The position numbers were made by a program, and so were the translations under genes. Shown here piece after piece: positions 1-11,178 of a stretch of 64,000 nt of DNA (position 1 is the stretch's first letter; each line of letters opens with the position of its first letter). The DNA lies in contig BSBM01000179.1 in NCBI GenBank assembly GCA_027924585.1, forward strand, positions 16,407,001 to 16,471,000, written 5' to 3'. The DNA is from Larix kaempferi. Lineage: Eukaryota > Streptophyta > Pinopsida > Pinales > Pinaceae. The notes beneath the pieces were generated by a model, which was given only the letters and a program-made list of their open reading frames with translations, was not told the DNA's origin and did not search any database.

Positions 1-500
1 GTCCCACGAAATCAATAGCCCACTTATCGAATACTTGTAGAGTCAGTTGCGGTCTTAATGGCATTTCATCTCTGCGCGATGGATTTCCTGTCCTCTGAAA
101 AACATCACAACTTCGGCAATGTTCCTTTGAATCTTTATGGAGTGTAGGCCACCATAGCCCTGCTCTTAGTATCTTCTACGCAGTAGCTCTTCTTGCGTAG
201 TGAACTCCTTCTACTCATGAGTGTGCATCAACTAGTATGAATGCTTTTTCACGTTCTAACACACATCTTCACACTGCTTTATATGATCCTAACTTGTATA
301 GATGTCCTGCGATGATGGTGAAGTCTGCTGCCTTTACTACCAGTTGCTTCTTCTGCTGTGTAGTGAACTTTGTGGGTGCCAACCCTGTAGTCAAGAATTC
401 TACAATGTCTTTTTAATAATCATCTGCGATCTGAATAGCAAAAAACTACGCATCAGGTAGATTGTCTTCGATATTGATATTGTGCGGATCCTCATCATTG
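1..500 (-). pseudogene. Integrase N-terminal region of the left gypsy element (partial)
   Basis: From about 490 downwards the minus strand encodes a spacer (DNLPDA, FAIQIADDY, LVVKAADFTIIAGHLYKLG) and then the H2C2 zinc-binding domain of gypsy integrases: GVHYARRATA, LRAGLWWPTLHKDSKEHC and CRSCDVFQ, followed by FDKWAIDFVG at the window edge, which starts the catalytic core. In-frame stops follow PDA, DDY and RATA. The catalytic Asp-Asp-Glu triad lies outside the window. The role would be cutting and joining of the cDNA into chromosomes. Confidence 0.8.
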
Positions 501-549
501 CTTTCCTCCTCCTCTTTTTCATCATCGCCCACTACGAGGTTATAGAATT

Positions 550-1183
550 CTAACTATTTTTCCCATTGTTGATATACAGGCTGTAATGTGTCATAGAACA
601 TCTTGTTTTTTAGAATCTTCAATGCTTCATTAATATTTGGACAATCATCCTCAAAGCTGAAGGTTCTCTGGATCTTCGCGGTCAGGATAGACTAGTTTGT
701 TGTTCCTCTATGTAGCTCTGTATGCATGTACCAGTTCTTTGGAATCTGCTCCTCTAACGTGTGCACAAACAGATGGACCCACTCTGCTTAAGGCCTATGT
801 TCCCATTTCTTTGAACAAATATATATGTGATCTCTTGGATTCGTTTGTCCATTATACTTTACTATTTTCAGCGCAACTTTATCTATGAATCTGAGTTCCA
901 TCATGTTCTTGCACTGATCCCATGTTGTTATATTATCCTTATGCGTGGCCCACCATCTCGTAGGTGTAGCCCGTAGTGCTGAATCTAATGCTGACAGCTT
1001 ATATTCATTTGGTATCACTGTATATTCTTGAAAAAATACATGAATGCTAGTCAAGCCATCATAGGTATGAATTGGACTTACCTTTGCTTCAACCCAACGT
1101 AGTGATTTTGTGATCTACGCACATCACCTAGTAGATACTTCGTGCATTCTACTTTGCCAATTCTCCAATCCTGCGTCGGAGTC
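550..1183 (-). pseudogene. Second capsid-like segment downstream of the protease
   Basis: Reading on from the protease after a stop, the minus strand encodes a linker and then a gag/capsid-like block at 1054-788 (ALRATPTRWWATHKDNITTW, then a KYNGQTNPRDHI block) and, in another frame, 790-550 (NWYMHTEL, RTFSFEDDCPNINEALK) ending in an acidic tail. The WW..H..I..W and DP-like motifs are those of retrotransposon gag proteins, not of reverse transcriptase. The segment sits where reverse transcriptase and RNase H should be. It has several stops. Whether this order is a feature of the family or a private rearrangement cannot be told from one copy, though the junctions on both sides look continuous. 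Confidence 0.6.
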
Positions 1184-1708
1184 TTATATGAAAGAGCTGT
1201 CGCAGCGCCAACTCAACATTCCATCATCCATAGGATTTATGTAGTCAGCGTGATTCGCAGTCATCTTATAGATGCGATCAAGGTATTGTGCTATGGATTT
1301 GTCTTGTATTGGTTCACTATATCTTTCTCCTTGTGAAGGGTCCAAGGGTGCAATGACCGTAATATCCTGTCCTTCGAATATTATCTTTTTGGTTTTCAGA
1401 TTGATAATCGCGAGGTTATCCATCGCCCAGTATATCCCCAATAATGATGGATATGGGTTACTATCGTTGATGATCTCCTCAAAGTCTATTGAACTTCTTA
1501 CTCCATCAATGTACACAAGTACATTCGAGACTCTTCCAAAGGGAATAAATTTCTTCTGATTTGCTAGTATTAATTGGATAGGTGACCATGATAACCATGG
1601 TTTCCCCATCTGTTGCCATGTATGCTTGGTCAAGACATTCAATTCTGATCCTAAGTCAAGGATGATCTCGTCCATTTCATAGTCTCCAATCTGCGCATTG
1701 AGCCTCAT
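1184..1708 (-). pseudogene. Retropepsin-like aspartic protease of the left gypsy element
   Basis: A 174-codon segment whose N-terminal third carries LDLGSELNVLTK, the gypsy-type variant of the aspartic protease active site (D-[TSL]-G-[AS]), followed by WSPIQLILANQ and a flap-like region, then LLGIYWAMDNLAIINL, the C-terminal Leu-Leu-Gly block of the family. The enzyme would cleave the gag-pol polyprotein inside the particle. It lies after the zinc knuckles and before the second capsid-like segment. The Asp is kept, so the local active site is not obviously destroyed, but the flanking frame is broken by stops. Confidence 0.75.
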
Positions 1709-1942
1709 TTATCGGCTTGTTCTCTTATGGCTCTTTATATGGTGAACTGCGCTATGAACATTAATCATTCCACTGCGTGGTTGATATTGGTTTAGTAAGT
1801 TCTACAATTACACTACAGCATCTTCGTTTTTCAGTAACTTCATACAACTCCGAAGGAATTGCGCAACAAAAGTGCTTGTTTTTGATGCGGTACATGTTTT
1901 GTCATATGTTGTTGGCATATCCTTTGTATGTGTTGTTTCACT

Positions 1943-2260
1943 TCATAGTTTAACTCTTGGTGTCACAAGCTCTGATTCTTTGAAGGTCTCCCTTGCTTCT
2001 ACGAAGACTTCTTTGTTTTTGTCCAGATTGAAAGCAGGTGCTTTCCCAGTTTCTTTTCTTAACCAGACCCCTTCAGTAGGTGTCTTCTTAGCTTGGTGGT
2101 CTTTAGAAGTCGAGGCTTCTGGTTGTCTATCTCTTCCTGTGGCAGCGCCACTTCGCATCATAGCTTTAATGTTTGGATCTCTAGTTCTTTCCTCTGTTGC
2201 GATCATCTGAACGTTCGGGTTCTTCCCTTCTTGTTTTCTCTCTTTCATTTTTGCTTGCAT
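1943..2260 (-). pseudogene. gag-protease linker of the left gypsy element
   Basis: An open stretch of 105 codons downstream of the zinc knuckles, rich in Lys, Arg, Glu, Gln and Thr, with no recognisable domain. It lies between the nucleocapsid region and the protease in the correct strand order, so it is read here as the low-complexity linker of the gag-pol polyprotein. It contains one clear feature, a GAATG-type motif (SGAATGRD). A stop at its end separates it from the protease frame. Confidence 0.55.
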
Positions 2261-4090
2261 AATCGAGCATGCCTTAATGACATGATCAAATGATTTACAG
2301 TATATACAGGTAGTACAAGCATTGGTACAGTCTCTAGATAGACGACCAGGTTGACCACAATTATAGCATATTATCTAGCCTCTTCCTCTTCCTTGTGCTT
2401 GACCAGTGTTTCTTCCTCTTCCGTGGAATCCACCATGGCCTCTATATGTGCCTTGATCATACTGCGTGTTATAATTGTGTTGCGGTGTTTCTTCTTGAAG
2501 TTTATAAACATCATGCTTCCTTTCTATCATGAGTTCGTATGCTCTACAGTTGGTATCATCATGGCCAACTAATTTACATAATGTGCAGTACAAATTCTTG
2601 GGTGTTCACACATACTTCTGGATCAAATAACAGTCTTCTGGGCGGTGTCCTCTAGTTCAAAAAATCTCACACCATGGCCCTTGCTATTGATTTAGTGGAT
2701 TCGGTGCTCCACTATCGAGGTACTCTTGACATAGAGGGCAGCGTTCCTTCTTGTGTCCTTATCCCTTGCATCTTGTACCCTAGACTTCTTCTTTGATTTT
2801 GTTTCCCTTCTGTATGTCTTGTAATTGTAGTGTAAGTTTGCTAGCTGGTTCTGGATCTGAACCATTCTTGTGCTAGTCTCTCCTATTGGCAAAGCCTCTA
2901 GTTTCATCACGATCTCCAGGGCCTCTGCTTGCGAAGCAACCTTCTGTTGCATCAATGGTAGTCTAATGTGTGGCAACATCACAACGATAAACCACTCTTG
3001 GTGCTATTGCAGTGCAATGTCAAAACTAACATGATCTAACAATGTTTTAAACTTTTGGTCAAATTCCCATACTGACTCAGTCGTTTTCTGCTTAATCTCT
3101 TTTAGTTCTGTGATACATTGTGACTCTGATTTAGGTTTCTTGAACTCTCTTAAGAGGGAAGCCCTAATATCCACTAGAGTTCTATTATTTCCAACATAAT
3201 ACTTCATAAACCAGTTCAAGGCTCTATCCCTGAATGTAGTGATGAGCTGTGCTTGCTTAACAGCATCATCCCGGACTTGCTTAAAGTTCCACACGGCTTC
3301 ACACAGAAACCAATGTTGCTCAGGGTCTTCTAGACCAGTTCCTTTAAATATCAACAGTTTAATATTGTTTGTCATTCTCCTTCTCAGAGGCGCAGTGTTC
3401 TGTGATGTGTTAGGGATACTATTGCGCAGAATGTTCTGAGTACTCATGCCTGTAGTGTTACTACTATTGATGTTCTGTAGATTAGCAGTATTGTCAATTG
3501 ATGGGTTCTGCGGAGTGATAGGCTGATAAGTAGCTACACGAGGTTCTCTCTAGCTATTAGGCTCAACTTGAAACTCAGTGTCTATGTGAAGTTCATGTTC
3601 ACTAGGATTCTTCTCGGTGGCATACTTATATATTTTTCCACTTCTTAAATTGTATGTATCTTCTTCAGTGTTGTTGTATGTGTTATTGACCATTACAGAT
3701 TCAAAAACTTCTAGGTATCTTACTGCATTCTTAAAACACCTTTCTCAGCTAAAAGCATTTTGATATATAAACTCAGATTGTTCAGATACTTACCTCTGAA
3801 TCATTTGAAGAAATCTGCTTCTACTGTGCTGTAGGACTTCAAGGTGTCCACAACGAACTCTGTAATGTATCCCTGCAGGATATTTTCAACCCAAAATTTG
3901 ATTGCTCGCAAGAGTGGACTATATACTACTTTAAGTCTCTGAATGATAGACAGGGTCCACTCGGTAGGCACTACTTCTTGGAAGTAGTTTTTGCATTCTA
4001 CTAACCTTGACAAGCAATCGTATAGGTCATTGCTGAAACATACAAATAAAATTTCATAAATGTCCACCCACAGATATCTCTCCAACCATT

Positions 4091-6116
4091 TTTAATGTCC
4101 CTTGCTAGGAATTTTATTAAAATGGCAACTTTCCACTTTTTTTCCCTAGTTCGACCTTTGACTAGTTTTGATCTCTAGGTCCCAAATTTGCCCCAAATGA
4201 TCCCAAATATTCTGATAAGGTATATGAATGATGTTTTAACATAAATATGTGTTTCAGGGATGCCTTTTGACCTTTAATACACTTCTGCAAATACTCTTTC
4301 AATTCTTGTCAATGTAGGTAACTTTACTAGTGATTTCCCTTTGACTAGTATTGGTCTCTAGGTCTCAAATTGACTCCAAATGCCTTCAAATATTCAAGGA
4401 AGGTGTATGAATGATATTAGGACTTGAATATGATGTTCATGGATGACATATGGCCACCAAAATACCTCTGCAAACTCTCTTAAGATTCTGTACCAAGTAT
4501 GCAATTTTACTAGTAATTTGGGGTTCAAATCCCCCTGGGGTAAGTACTGAAAATGGCTTCCCAATTGCCTCCAAACCCACTCAAATTTATGAACAGAGGT
4601 ATGTAATGTGTTAAGTATGTTATTAAGGTCTCATGTGCACCATTAATTTATTATTATATATGTTCCAACCCTCTCCCATTCAACTGCAAAAATCACCTAT
4701 TCGACCCTTGGGGAAATGGCACTATTTCTTCTCCCAATGCAATTAAATTGAGTAAAAATACTTCAAATGCTCAAGTACAGTAAATGAAAATTGTAAAATA
4801 CATCCATGGCAGTCCATTAATCACAAATTTATTAGAGAATCATCCATTCATTCGAAATCATCATCAATACATTAGTTCACAACAAGGTAGTGGGGAAATG
4901 GCATTGTTCTTCCATTAAAAGTGAGATTTATACATTTCTACGTGGAATTTCGACCTAAAAATTTATGGAGATTAATAACAGAGTATTTAATTCATATTAC
5001 AAAATAAATGGGGCATTAGAAGCTCCCTCAAAGAGTACAATAGCTCACCAAAAACTCCCTCCCTCAAGGATCAAGAATATGCCATCAAAACTGGAAATGG
5101 TTGAAGGAGTGAGCTGCAATAGAAGAAACCATGAGCTTCCCTATAGATTACACCAGCAAATAAAGAATCCATTAAAGCTCCAAATGAAAGTTCTGAATGG
5201 TCTTTCCAATTACCAACTTGGATGAGAATATTTCACCCTCGAAATTGGCTAAGGAAAGAAACTAGTCATCCACTAGCTCTCCCTCTTCACAAATGCAATT
5301 GCAAATTCTACAAATGATCAAAAACTGGTTTCATTATTTGTTATTGACATTTATAAAGTTATAATGTCCTCCATGGGTCGAATTCCTTCCAAGAGACTCA
5401 TGCTAACTCAAGTTGGGAAGAGTTCCAAAGAACGCCACTTGTACAACAATTCCTAGTTTCCCACTTCCACCAAATCACATGTGGAAGCATCTTAGCTTCC
5501 CTAACACCCTTGAGCTCCCTCTTGGAGTCTATTTTTAGCCATGACATGTCATATATGTCATATGTCATCCTTCAGGTCTGATTTGTTTCATAGGTGTCAT
5601 AGCATCTTCATCATTGTTGTCATAGAGCTAGGGAATCTAGCCCAAGTGTCTCACTAACTCCAAATTGCCTATTCCTCTTCCATGGGAGTTACTCTTCCTC
5701 TATATTTTGACCTTGGATGAGTCATGCCATGAATAATACCTTTTGGACTCCCCCAAGTATGTTACCATTCACCTTGAATTCGAATTGGTGAGAGAATGAT
5801 GCTAAGTGTAGTGGGAAAATCTAGCCATATGTGGGTCCCACTTCCTCCATGTGTCTTCATGATCAAATGCCACTTTGATTTTCACTTGTATATATTTATT
5901 TAGATCCTTTATTAAATATTTATTCCATTCTAATGTTCAAACATCATTTATTATCCCCATTATTCCAAATCCCAAAGCTTCCACCCCAAACCTAGGAAAC
6001 TAGTAATTTTCCTCCTTGGCAATTATTTGACCTTTAACATCAATTTTACAAACTCTAATGAATATGGCCAATGTGATTAGGACATTATGACCCAACTCCA
6101 AATTTGGGACATGACA
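4091..6116 (-). mobile_element. 2.0 kb LTR-like insertion in gag, TSD CCATT
   Basis: Both ends are bounded by CCATT (4086-4090 and 6117-6121), a 5-bp target site duplication. On the minus strand it starts TGTCATGTCCC and ends GGGACATTAAA, so the termini are near-perfect inverted repeats of each other (the last four bases differ from the expected GACA). There is no coding potential. Removing it and one CCATT copy brings the gag reading frame back in register across the junction. It is best explained as a solo LTR, or a short terminal-repeat element, of a family whose partner I do not see complete here; the LTR at 47430 shares only the first bases. Confidence 0.7.
4120..4640. repeat. About 2.5 tandem copies of a 180-bp unit inside the insertion
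   Basis: Copies start near 4130, 4312 and 4497. Shared landmarks are ACTAGT followed 20-30 bases on by CTCTAGGTC, CCAAAT blocks and AGGTATATGAATGATG-like ends. Spacing between the CTCTAGGT landmarks is about 182 bases. The third copy is the most diverged. Confidence 0.6.
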
Positions 6117-6243
6117 CCATTCTACGTCTGAGAAATGTGGATGCCTATTCTTTTTTCTTTCAAACTCCCTTTCTATCTTGTCCACCTAGTTCCATATTTA
6201 TGTTTTGTCTGGATTCCAATTTTCGGTGCTCATCACCAGTTTA

Positions 6244-6261
6244 AGTGCGGCAATGGAACCA
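6244..6261 (-). promoter_or_regulatory. Primer binding site of the left gypsy element
   Basis: TGGTTCCATTGCCGCAC follows the LTR end by two bases. It is not the initiator-Met site TGGTATCAGAGC used by most other elements in the window, so another tRNA primer is likely; I do not name one. The first gag ATG lies about 11 bases further on. Confidence 0.6.
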
Positions 6262-6263
6262 TT

Positions 6264-7760
6264 TGTTGTCTCATATATTATTCTTTAGATTTTCAAGATA
6301 GACCCAGGTTCTATGCGGTTCAGGGAACCAACAAAACCCCTTTTCACTGGCCCTTTCGGCAACAATCTGCGAGCAGATTGAGGTCTCACCCGAGGAAAAG
6401 TTATGGGGAGGTTGCAGAATCAAGTTTCCACAAACGGGTGATGCACGGCTTGGTATATTGGGGGATTGCACAAATTTCACCTACTTCGTGGCTGTTACTT
6501 ATACAATAGCGCATCCAAGGACTGCATAGCTCGGAATGGCTACTCGACAAAAGGAAAACGCAACTTAAGACTGCGCTTCCTCTTCTACAATCGTATATCT
6601 TCGATAGACTTTACTTAGTGTATATTACACATTCAACAGTATATCAAACTATGCATTTCACGGACTTATGCAATATGATGAACTACTATGCAACTGCGCA
6701 CTTCCGGTGCCGCGCTTCAAGGAATCGCACTATACAGACTTCGATGATTTAAGTGGTTATCCGATTATCTCGTGCATTTGTTAAGTTCATAACTACTTGT
6801 GCATTCAGCCTTTACTCATCTATGCTAAATACTTAACATATTATTTCCATCATTCATCCTTATGAAGAATACACATGAAAGCAAAGATACATATACTCAT
6901 AAGTAAGAACTTAACCATTTAATCAAAAGCAAACACACATTCACATAAACTTCATCATAAAACACAAGGATTTAACGTGGTTCACCCCCAATATGGGAGC
7001 TAAATCCATAGGAACTGTTGTTTAGTATAAAATGGGAAGAGTTCAATAGTTCTAGTCTACGCACTTAGCTGCAGACTCTCTTCTCTCTTCAGTAGATCTC
7101 TGCGCACACAGTTGCAAATCCTTTTTACAATGTTCAGTCTCTTAACAGAGATCAATATTCAACAATAACCGAAATGAAGATTAACCCTTTCCCTTACAAA
7201 AGTTCCCTTTATATAGATCGTTCCCGTAGGTCACGTCTGTTAGAATGCATAAGGGCCCAAAACCCTAAGGTACCCAAAATGGTGCGGTTACCGTGCTAAC
7301 CAACTATGTCAGGCTATGATAGCGACTCATCGTTGTGGCCTCCCTTCTGCGTCGTCTTTGGCTTTTGGAATCTTCTGACTATGCGTGGTCACATCGCTTT
7401 CAATCGTTCTATTGAGCACATGCCGATTGGTCGCTTTCATCCCGTTGTTCCTTCTCTAATGATTTCCTGTATCCAGTCTGCTTAGTGCTTCCTTTGCTCG
7501 TGCGACCGGTTGCTTTCCTTCTTCTCCAATCCTTACCCTCCTGTCGAGAATCTCAGATTATTTTCCCCAAAATAGATCGCCGATCGATCTTACCGGAACT
7601 CATATCGGTTTCCTTCCAAAATTCTTCCATGCTTGATCTTGGCGGTGCTGGATTTTCGCGGCGCGATTACTCTTACTTTGCCGACGCTACACTGCACTGT
7701 AACTTTGCAGCTCCAAAACCATCTTGCACAAAAATGCCTTAACTTGGGCCACGCCCAACA
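6264..7760 (-). repeat. 5' LTR of the left gypsy element (1497 bp)
   Basis: The LTR begins TGTTGGGCGTGGCCCAAGTT at 7760 and ends ...GACAACA at 6264. Its limits are set by comparison with the solo LTR at 47741-49279, which has the same start, the same order of blocks and a similar end. A TATA box (TATATAAAGG on the minus strand) lies near 7206-7216. A primer-site-like TGG follows directly. The two copies are clearly diverged, so edges are good to a few bases. Confidence 0.8.
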
Positions 7761-8800
7761 CAATAGATCTTTGTTAGGGAAAATTCCTCCAATAAACCAC
7801 TCTTTATGTTGATTTTCATGGATTTGGTAGGTTATCCTACATATCATATCTTTTAACCTATGATCATACTCCAATGCACTCTCCCTTATAATTTTCTTAA
7901 TGTCCTTCACCTTTGTTCAACTCTTCTATGCTTTTAGTTTCTAGAACTCCATAATATTTTTTTCTCAACTTCATTAATCATTCCGATAATATCCTTTATA
8001 GGGTACTTTGCATGTATTTCATATACAAATGTAGAGCATGACCTTGCAGTTTCTTTTCAATATCAAGTAGCTTTTTCATAGTAGTCACCATATTTCTGGC
8101 ACTCCATATTGCTTCAAATAAAAAATCGTGTTGCTCAAGTTTCCATCTCTCTTCCTTGAGAAATTTGGTAGTCACAACATGAAACTTAGTTGCATTCCAA
8201 CCATCTTCGTAATGGAATTTTTAACAAACAAAAACCCTCTTTGTCTTTGTTGAACTCTTAGTTTTTTAATACATTTTTAAAATAAACTAATTGAAATGTT
8301 GCTAGCTAAAACTTTATCAAAGTTTGGTGGACATCTACTATTACTTGCTATATTTCCCTCTTCACTTTGACTACAATTTTGTTGGCCGATCTTTGAATTA
8401 ATCAAATTTAGGTTACCTCATTATGATCAAAATGTGTTAGGGGTGGTGTAGGTGGTGCATTAGGTCCATTTTATTTTTGGGTTACCATGTGTACTGGATT
8501 TTTTTCTTTGTCAGAAAATAACTATATGATACTATACCATGTGTACTGGATTTTCTCCTTCATCACAAAATAACCATATTATATGGAGAGTCATATCATC
8601 ATCTTCATCAAATGTTTCATCATGTGTGGCTTTGTATTGTAGCGTTTCTAACCCATTCATATGTTCTCTTGCATCCACCTTCAATGCTCTCTCATTTTCC
8701 CCCTTGGATCTTGTGTATGTCCCACTCCCTCCACTCTTCTTGCAGTCTTCCTTTATCGCGAACTCTCTTCCTTGTAAACATCAATAAACTATTTTTCCTC
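7761..8800 (-). pseudogene. gag: Older gypsy gag relic, truncated by the LTR at 7760
   Basis: On the minus strand, from about 8790, fragments in several frames read GTYTRSKGEN, then DDMTLHIIWLFCDEGENPVHMV-like blocks, then a capsid-like block at 8160-8030 (LEQHDFLFEAIW, GHALHLYMKY), then ESALEYDHRLKDMICRI and EWFIGGIFP at 7900-7770. These match the capsid order of gypsy gag proteins. The frame runs straight into the first bases of the 1.5 kb LTR at 7760, so the LTR landed inside it. Stops and shifts are dense and the copy is old. Confidence 0.6.
8484..8585. repeat. Two-copy 52-bp tandem duplication
   Basis: ACCATGTGTACTGGATTTT occurs at 8484 and again at 8536, followed by similar AAAATAACTATAT/AAAATAACCATATT stretches. 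It lies within the old gag relic and repeats its NPVHMV-like segment. Confidence 0.65.
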
Positions 8801-10089
8801 TTCTACTTAGATTTTCTAGTTTGTGCATTTGTGATTCATGATTATCTCCATTTATGATCTCCCTTCAAAACACTTCTCCATGATCACAAATCAATTTCAT
8901 TTGTCTTAACCACCATTGGTTAGTTATCCCAACATGCCGCAAGGCCTTGTTCCTCCTTCTAAACTTTAATTATCTTCACCAATACCATCCCATCACCTTC
9001 CTCAACACATAGCTTATGATTCCATCTCCTATGGTATAAAAGGAAACTGTTTGTATTCCATGAGAAACATCTAGACCCATGTAGGAAGTTATTTCACTAC
9101 CCTTCCCCTTGGTTCTCTCATAGGCTATGAGTCTTCAATTTGTGAATATGATTGACACTTTTATGTTACAAACTCTTCAACATAATATTTCAATGCACTT
9201 TTAAACTAGAAGTCTATGGCTATCAGTACAAGTTCAATGCACGTTTGTAATCAAATCTCTAAGCACTCCAAGTTACAATCTTGCATTCTCTTCACTGCTA
9301 ATATCTAGAATTATTCTCAAGTCTTTGCACTATTCAAACAACCTCACAAGAAATTTGAAATAGAAAATATGACAGAGATCAAAAAATAATTTCCAATCCT
9401 TGATTCATTATGATGCCCATCCAATCAATGGAGCATTATGTCTAGAAAAAATATTTATGTGTTCATCAAACCTATTTTGGATTATTTGTACACGATTTTC
9501 TCTCATTCTATCATGATCTCCCAATTTTCATTACGAAGTCTGGACAATGGAACCATTTACATATAATTTATTTTTTAGGTCTTTAAACACATCCAAATGC
9601 ATAATATTTGGTTGTATTCAGATGAGGTCACAATAAAGCATTATTCATTTTAAAAAATCATTTCAATGACATATAGATATAAATTCACTAGATTTTTTTA
9701 GTTTAGAAACCTCTATGGAGCTCGGGATAAAAGAAAATGATTGAAACATTTTTGGATTTTCTTTCTAAAAAAGTTATTTTTTTGGTCGAAGCATCTATGT
9801 GCAAATGTAGTGTGAATATGTTTTTTGTTGTTATTTATTTAAGTAATTTTTTCTTGTAATTAATTAACCATTTGGTTAGTAAGAAACACCACTCTTTATG
9901 CTTAGTTTTCTTAACACTCTCCATTAACATAAGAATAATTATGTATTCAAGTTTATTCTAGTTCCTAACAATCAATCAAACATTATATTTCAATCATATG
10001 CAGATAGAAAATCCCTATACTTTGGATTTCTTTGTAGTTCAAAATCTCCTTTGGAGCTCAAGTTAAAAGATTAGGATCAAATATTTTCT
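8801..10089. other. AT-rich stretch without a recognisable gene
   Basis: No long open frame or known motif on either strand. Two weakly similar blocks lie about 330 bases apart (near 9640-9790 and 9965-10120), sharing TGGAGCTC followed by purine-rich and TTTCTAAAAAtGTTAT-like sequence. They may be diverged LINE coding remains just upstream of the recognisable LINE tail, but this is not certain. Confidence 0.4.
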
Positions 10090-10690
10090 GGAGTTTCATT
10101 CCTAAAAATGTTATCTTCAATTTCTTATTTAAAATGGTCTCTCTTCACTATTGTTATCTTATATGATTGGGAAGTATGGGGTTGCAACATCTCTAGAGAA
10201 TTGTGGGGAAGGATAGAGAAAATCCAAAAGTATTTTATATCTTATAATCTCAAAATTAAATGCAATATGTCCTATCCTATCCTCCTCATAGAAGTGAGTC
10301 CCTCCTCCATTCAAAGCATGGATGTGACTATGTATCTAGTGTACAAGAACAAGATAAGCAAAATGGGAGACACGAGGCTTCTTAATATTGTTTCAAACTC
10401 CAGTTAAAAAAACTTGTAACTCAAGCCAAATTCGCATAAAGATGTGAAGTCTTGGCTCAATCCATAACATTTTCCCCACTTCTACGATGTATCCTACATC
10501 ATTAAGGAAATTGATCAAGGCATGTCAAAAGATTCTTTTACTTGTCAAAAGATGCTTTTTTTATTGGCTAGAATTGGCTATATGCTTCTAGAAAATATCA
10601 TTTTTTATTGTAAGGAGGGTATGTGGGTGAACGAATGGAAGAAAATTTAGCCATATGGTTGAAAATTAAGACAATATCTTGGTAAATAGA
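10090..10690 (+). pseudogene. LINE (non-LTR retrotransposon) ORF2 C-terminal relic
   Basis: The plus strand from 10108 reads for 99 codons with ILYDWEVWG, IEKIQKYFISYNLKIK, YPILLIEVSPSSIQSMDVT and YLVYKNKI. This is the conserved region that follows the reverse transcriptase domain in plant L1-type LINEs (the yGsEvWG...ie.iq..f...l..k...p...l..E.g..pi block). After a stop near 10405 the other frames continue with DVKSWLN-like and KMLFLLARIGYML-like pieces to about 10690. The reverse transcriptase core upstream is not recognisable, so only the 3' part survives, as is usual for 5'-truncated LINEs. Confidence 0.65.
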
Positions 10691-10996
10691 TGGGTAAAGT
10701 AGACACATTTATGGTTAAACATGAGTTAACCAGTTGAAATTTTTAACCGATGGTGGATTTATCATAGGTTAACTATCTAGGGATTCTAAATTTCATTAAA
10801 TGCCATCTAGTTTCAAAAGTGAAACCTACAATTAATTTTTTTTTAATGTCTACATAGTTAAGATGAGGGTGGTGTAACTATGATAATGATGGGATTAGAT
10901 CTATGTGGATTCATTTTATTAAATACCAGCCGCCTTCAAAAGTGACACCTACAATTAATTTTTTTTTATGTACATGCAATTAAGATCAAGGTGGTG
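10691..10996. repeat. Duplicated target-side sequence next to LARD 1
   Basis: Two related blocks of about 80 bases, near 10786-10870 and 10908-10993, share TTCAAAAGTGA.ACCTACAATTAATTTTTTTT and end in AAGGTGGTG-like sequence. The sequence after the first block (ACTATGATAATGATGGGATTAGATC) resembles the right flank of LARD 1 (25449-25500), so the element was inserted in or beside a short tandem duplication. Confidence 0.6.
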
Positions 10997-11178
10997 TGTG
11001 TAGAGACCTCCCCGGGTCCTTAGTTTAATTTAATGGAATTCTAGTATTTTGAAATTTGTTCTAAGTTATTTTGTTTCAAGTCTTTCTGTTTCCTTCACTG
11101 GTTTTGTAAAAAAATTGTTTCTGATATTGATAGCATTTCTAATAGGCATGAATCAAATACATATGAACATGTATAAAC

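Larger units (their letters stand above)
2278..6233 (-). pseudogene. gag: gag of the left gypsy element, interrupted and frameshifted
   Basis: Gag forms the capsid shell and packages the RNA. Reading starts at an ATG at 6233-6231, only 31 bases after the LTR. It runs to 6117, where a 2.0 kb insertion (4091-6116) interrupts it in frame, and resumes at 4090 to about 3801. A frameshift near 3740 leads to the stretch from 3693 (MVNNTYNNTEE..., then YNLRSG), with an in-frame TAG near 3551. The capsid domain is seen at 3447-3004 (EHWFLCEAVW-like block, ALNWFMKY) and continues at 2982-2692. Three CCHC motifs follow: CTLCKLVGHDDTNC near 2590, CYNCGQPGRLSRDC near 2365 with Arg in place of the zinc-binding His, and CIYCKSFDHVIKAC near 2300. 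Two stops fall within the first 20 codons. The copy cannot make a full Gag. Confidence 0.75.
1..7760 (-). mobile_element. Partial Ty3/gypsy-type retrotransposon, runs off left edge
   Basis: Read on the minus strand the order is: 5' LTR (7760-6264), primer site, gag starting at 6233, three CCHC knuckles, retropepsin-like protease, a second capsid-like segment, then the integrase zinc-finger region, which leaves the window at base 1. Stop codons and frame changes occur in every segment, so this copy is dead. No YVDD/YADD-type reverse transcriptase or RNase H block is visible between protease and integrase. The gag is interrupted by a separate insertion at 4091-6116. The 3' LTR should lie left of the window. 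The element itself was inserted into an older gypsy gag, whose remains start at 7761. Assignment to Ty3/gypsy rests on gene order and on the H2C2 integrase finger; the lineage is not determined. Confidence 0.85.
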
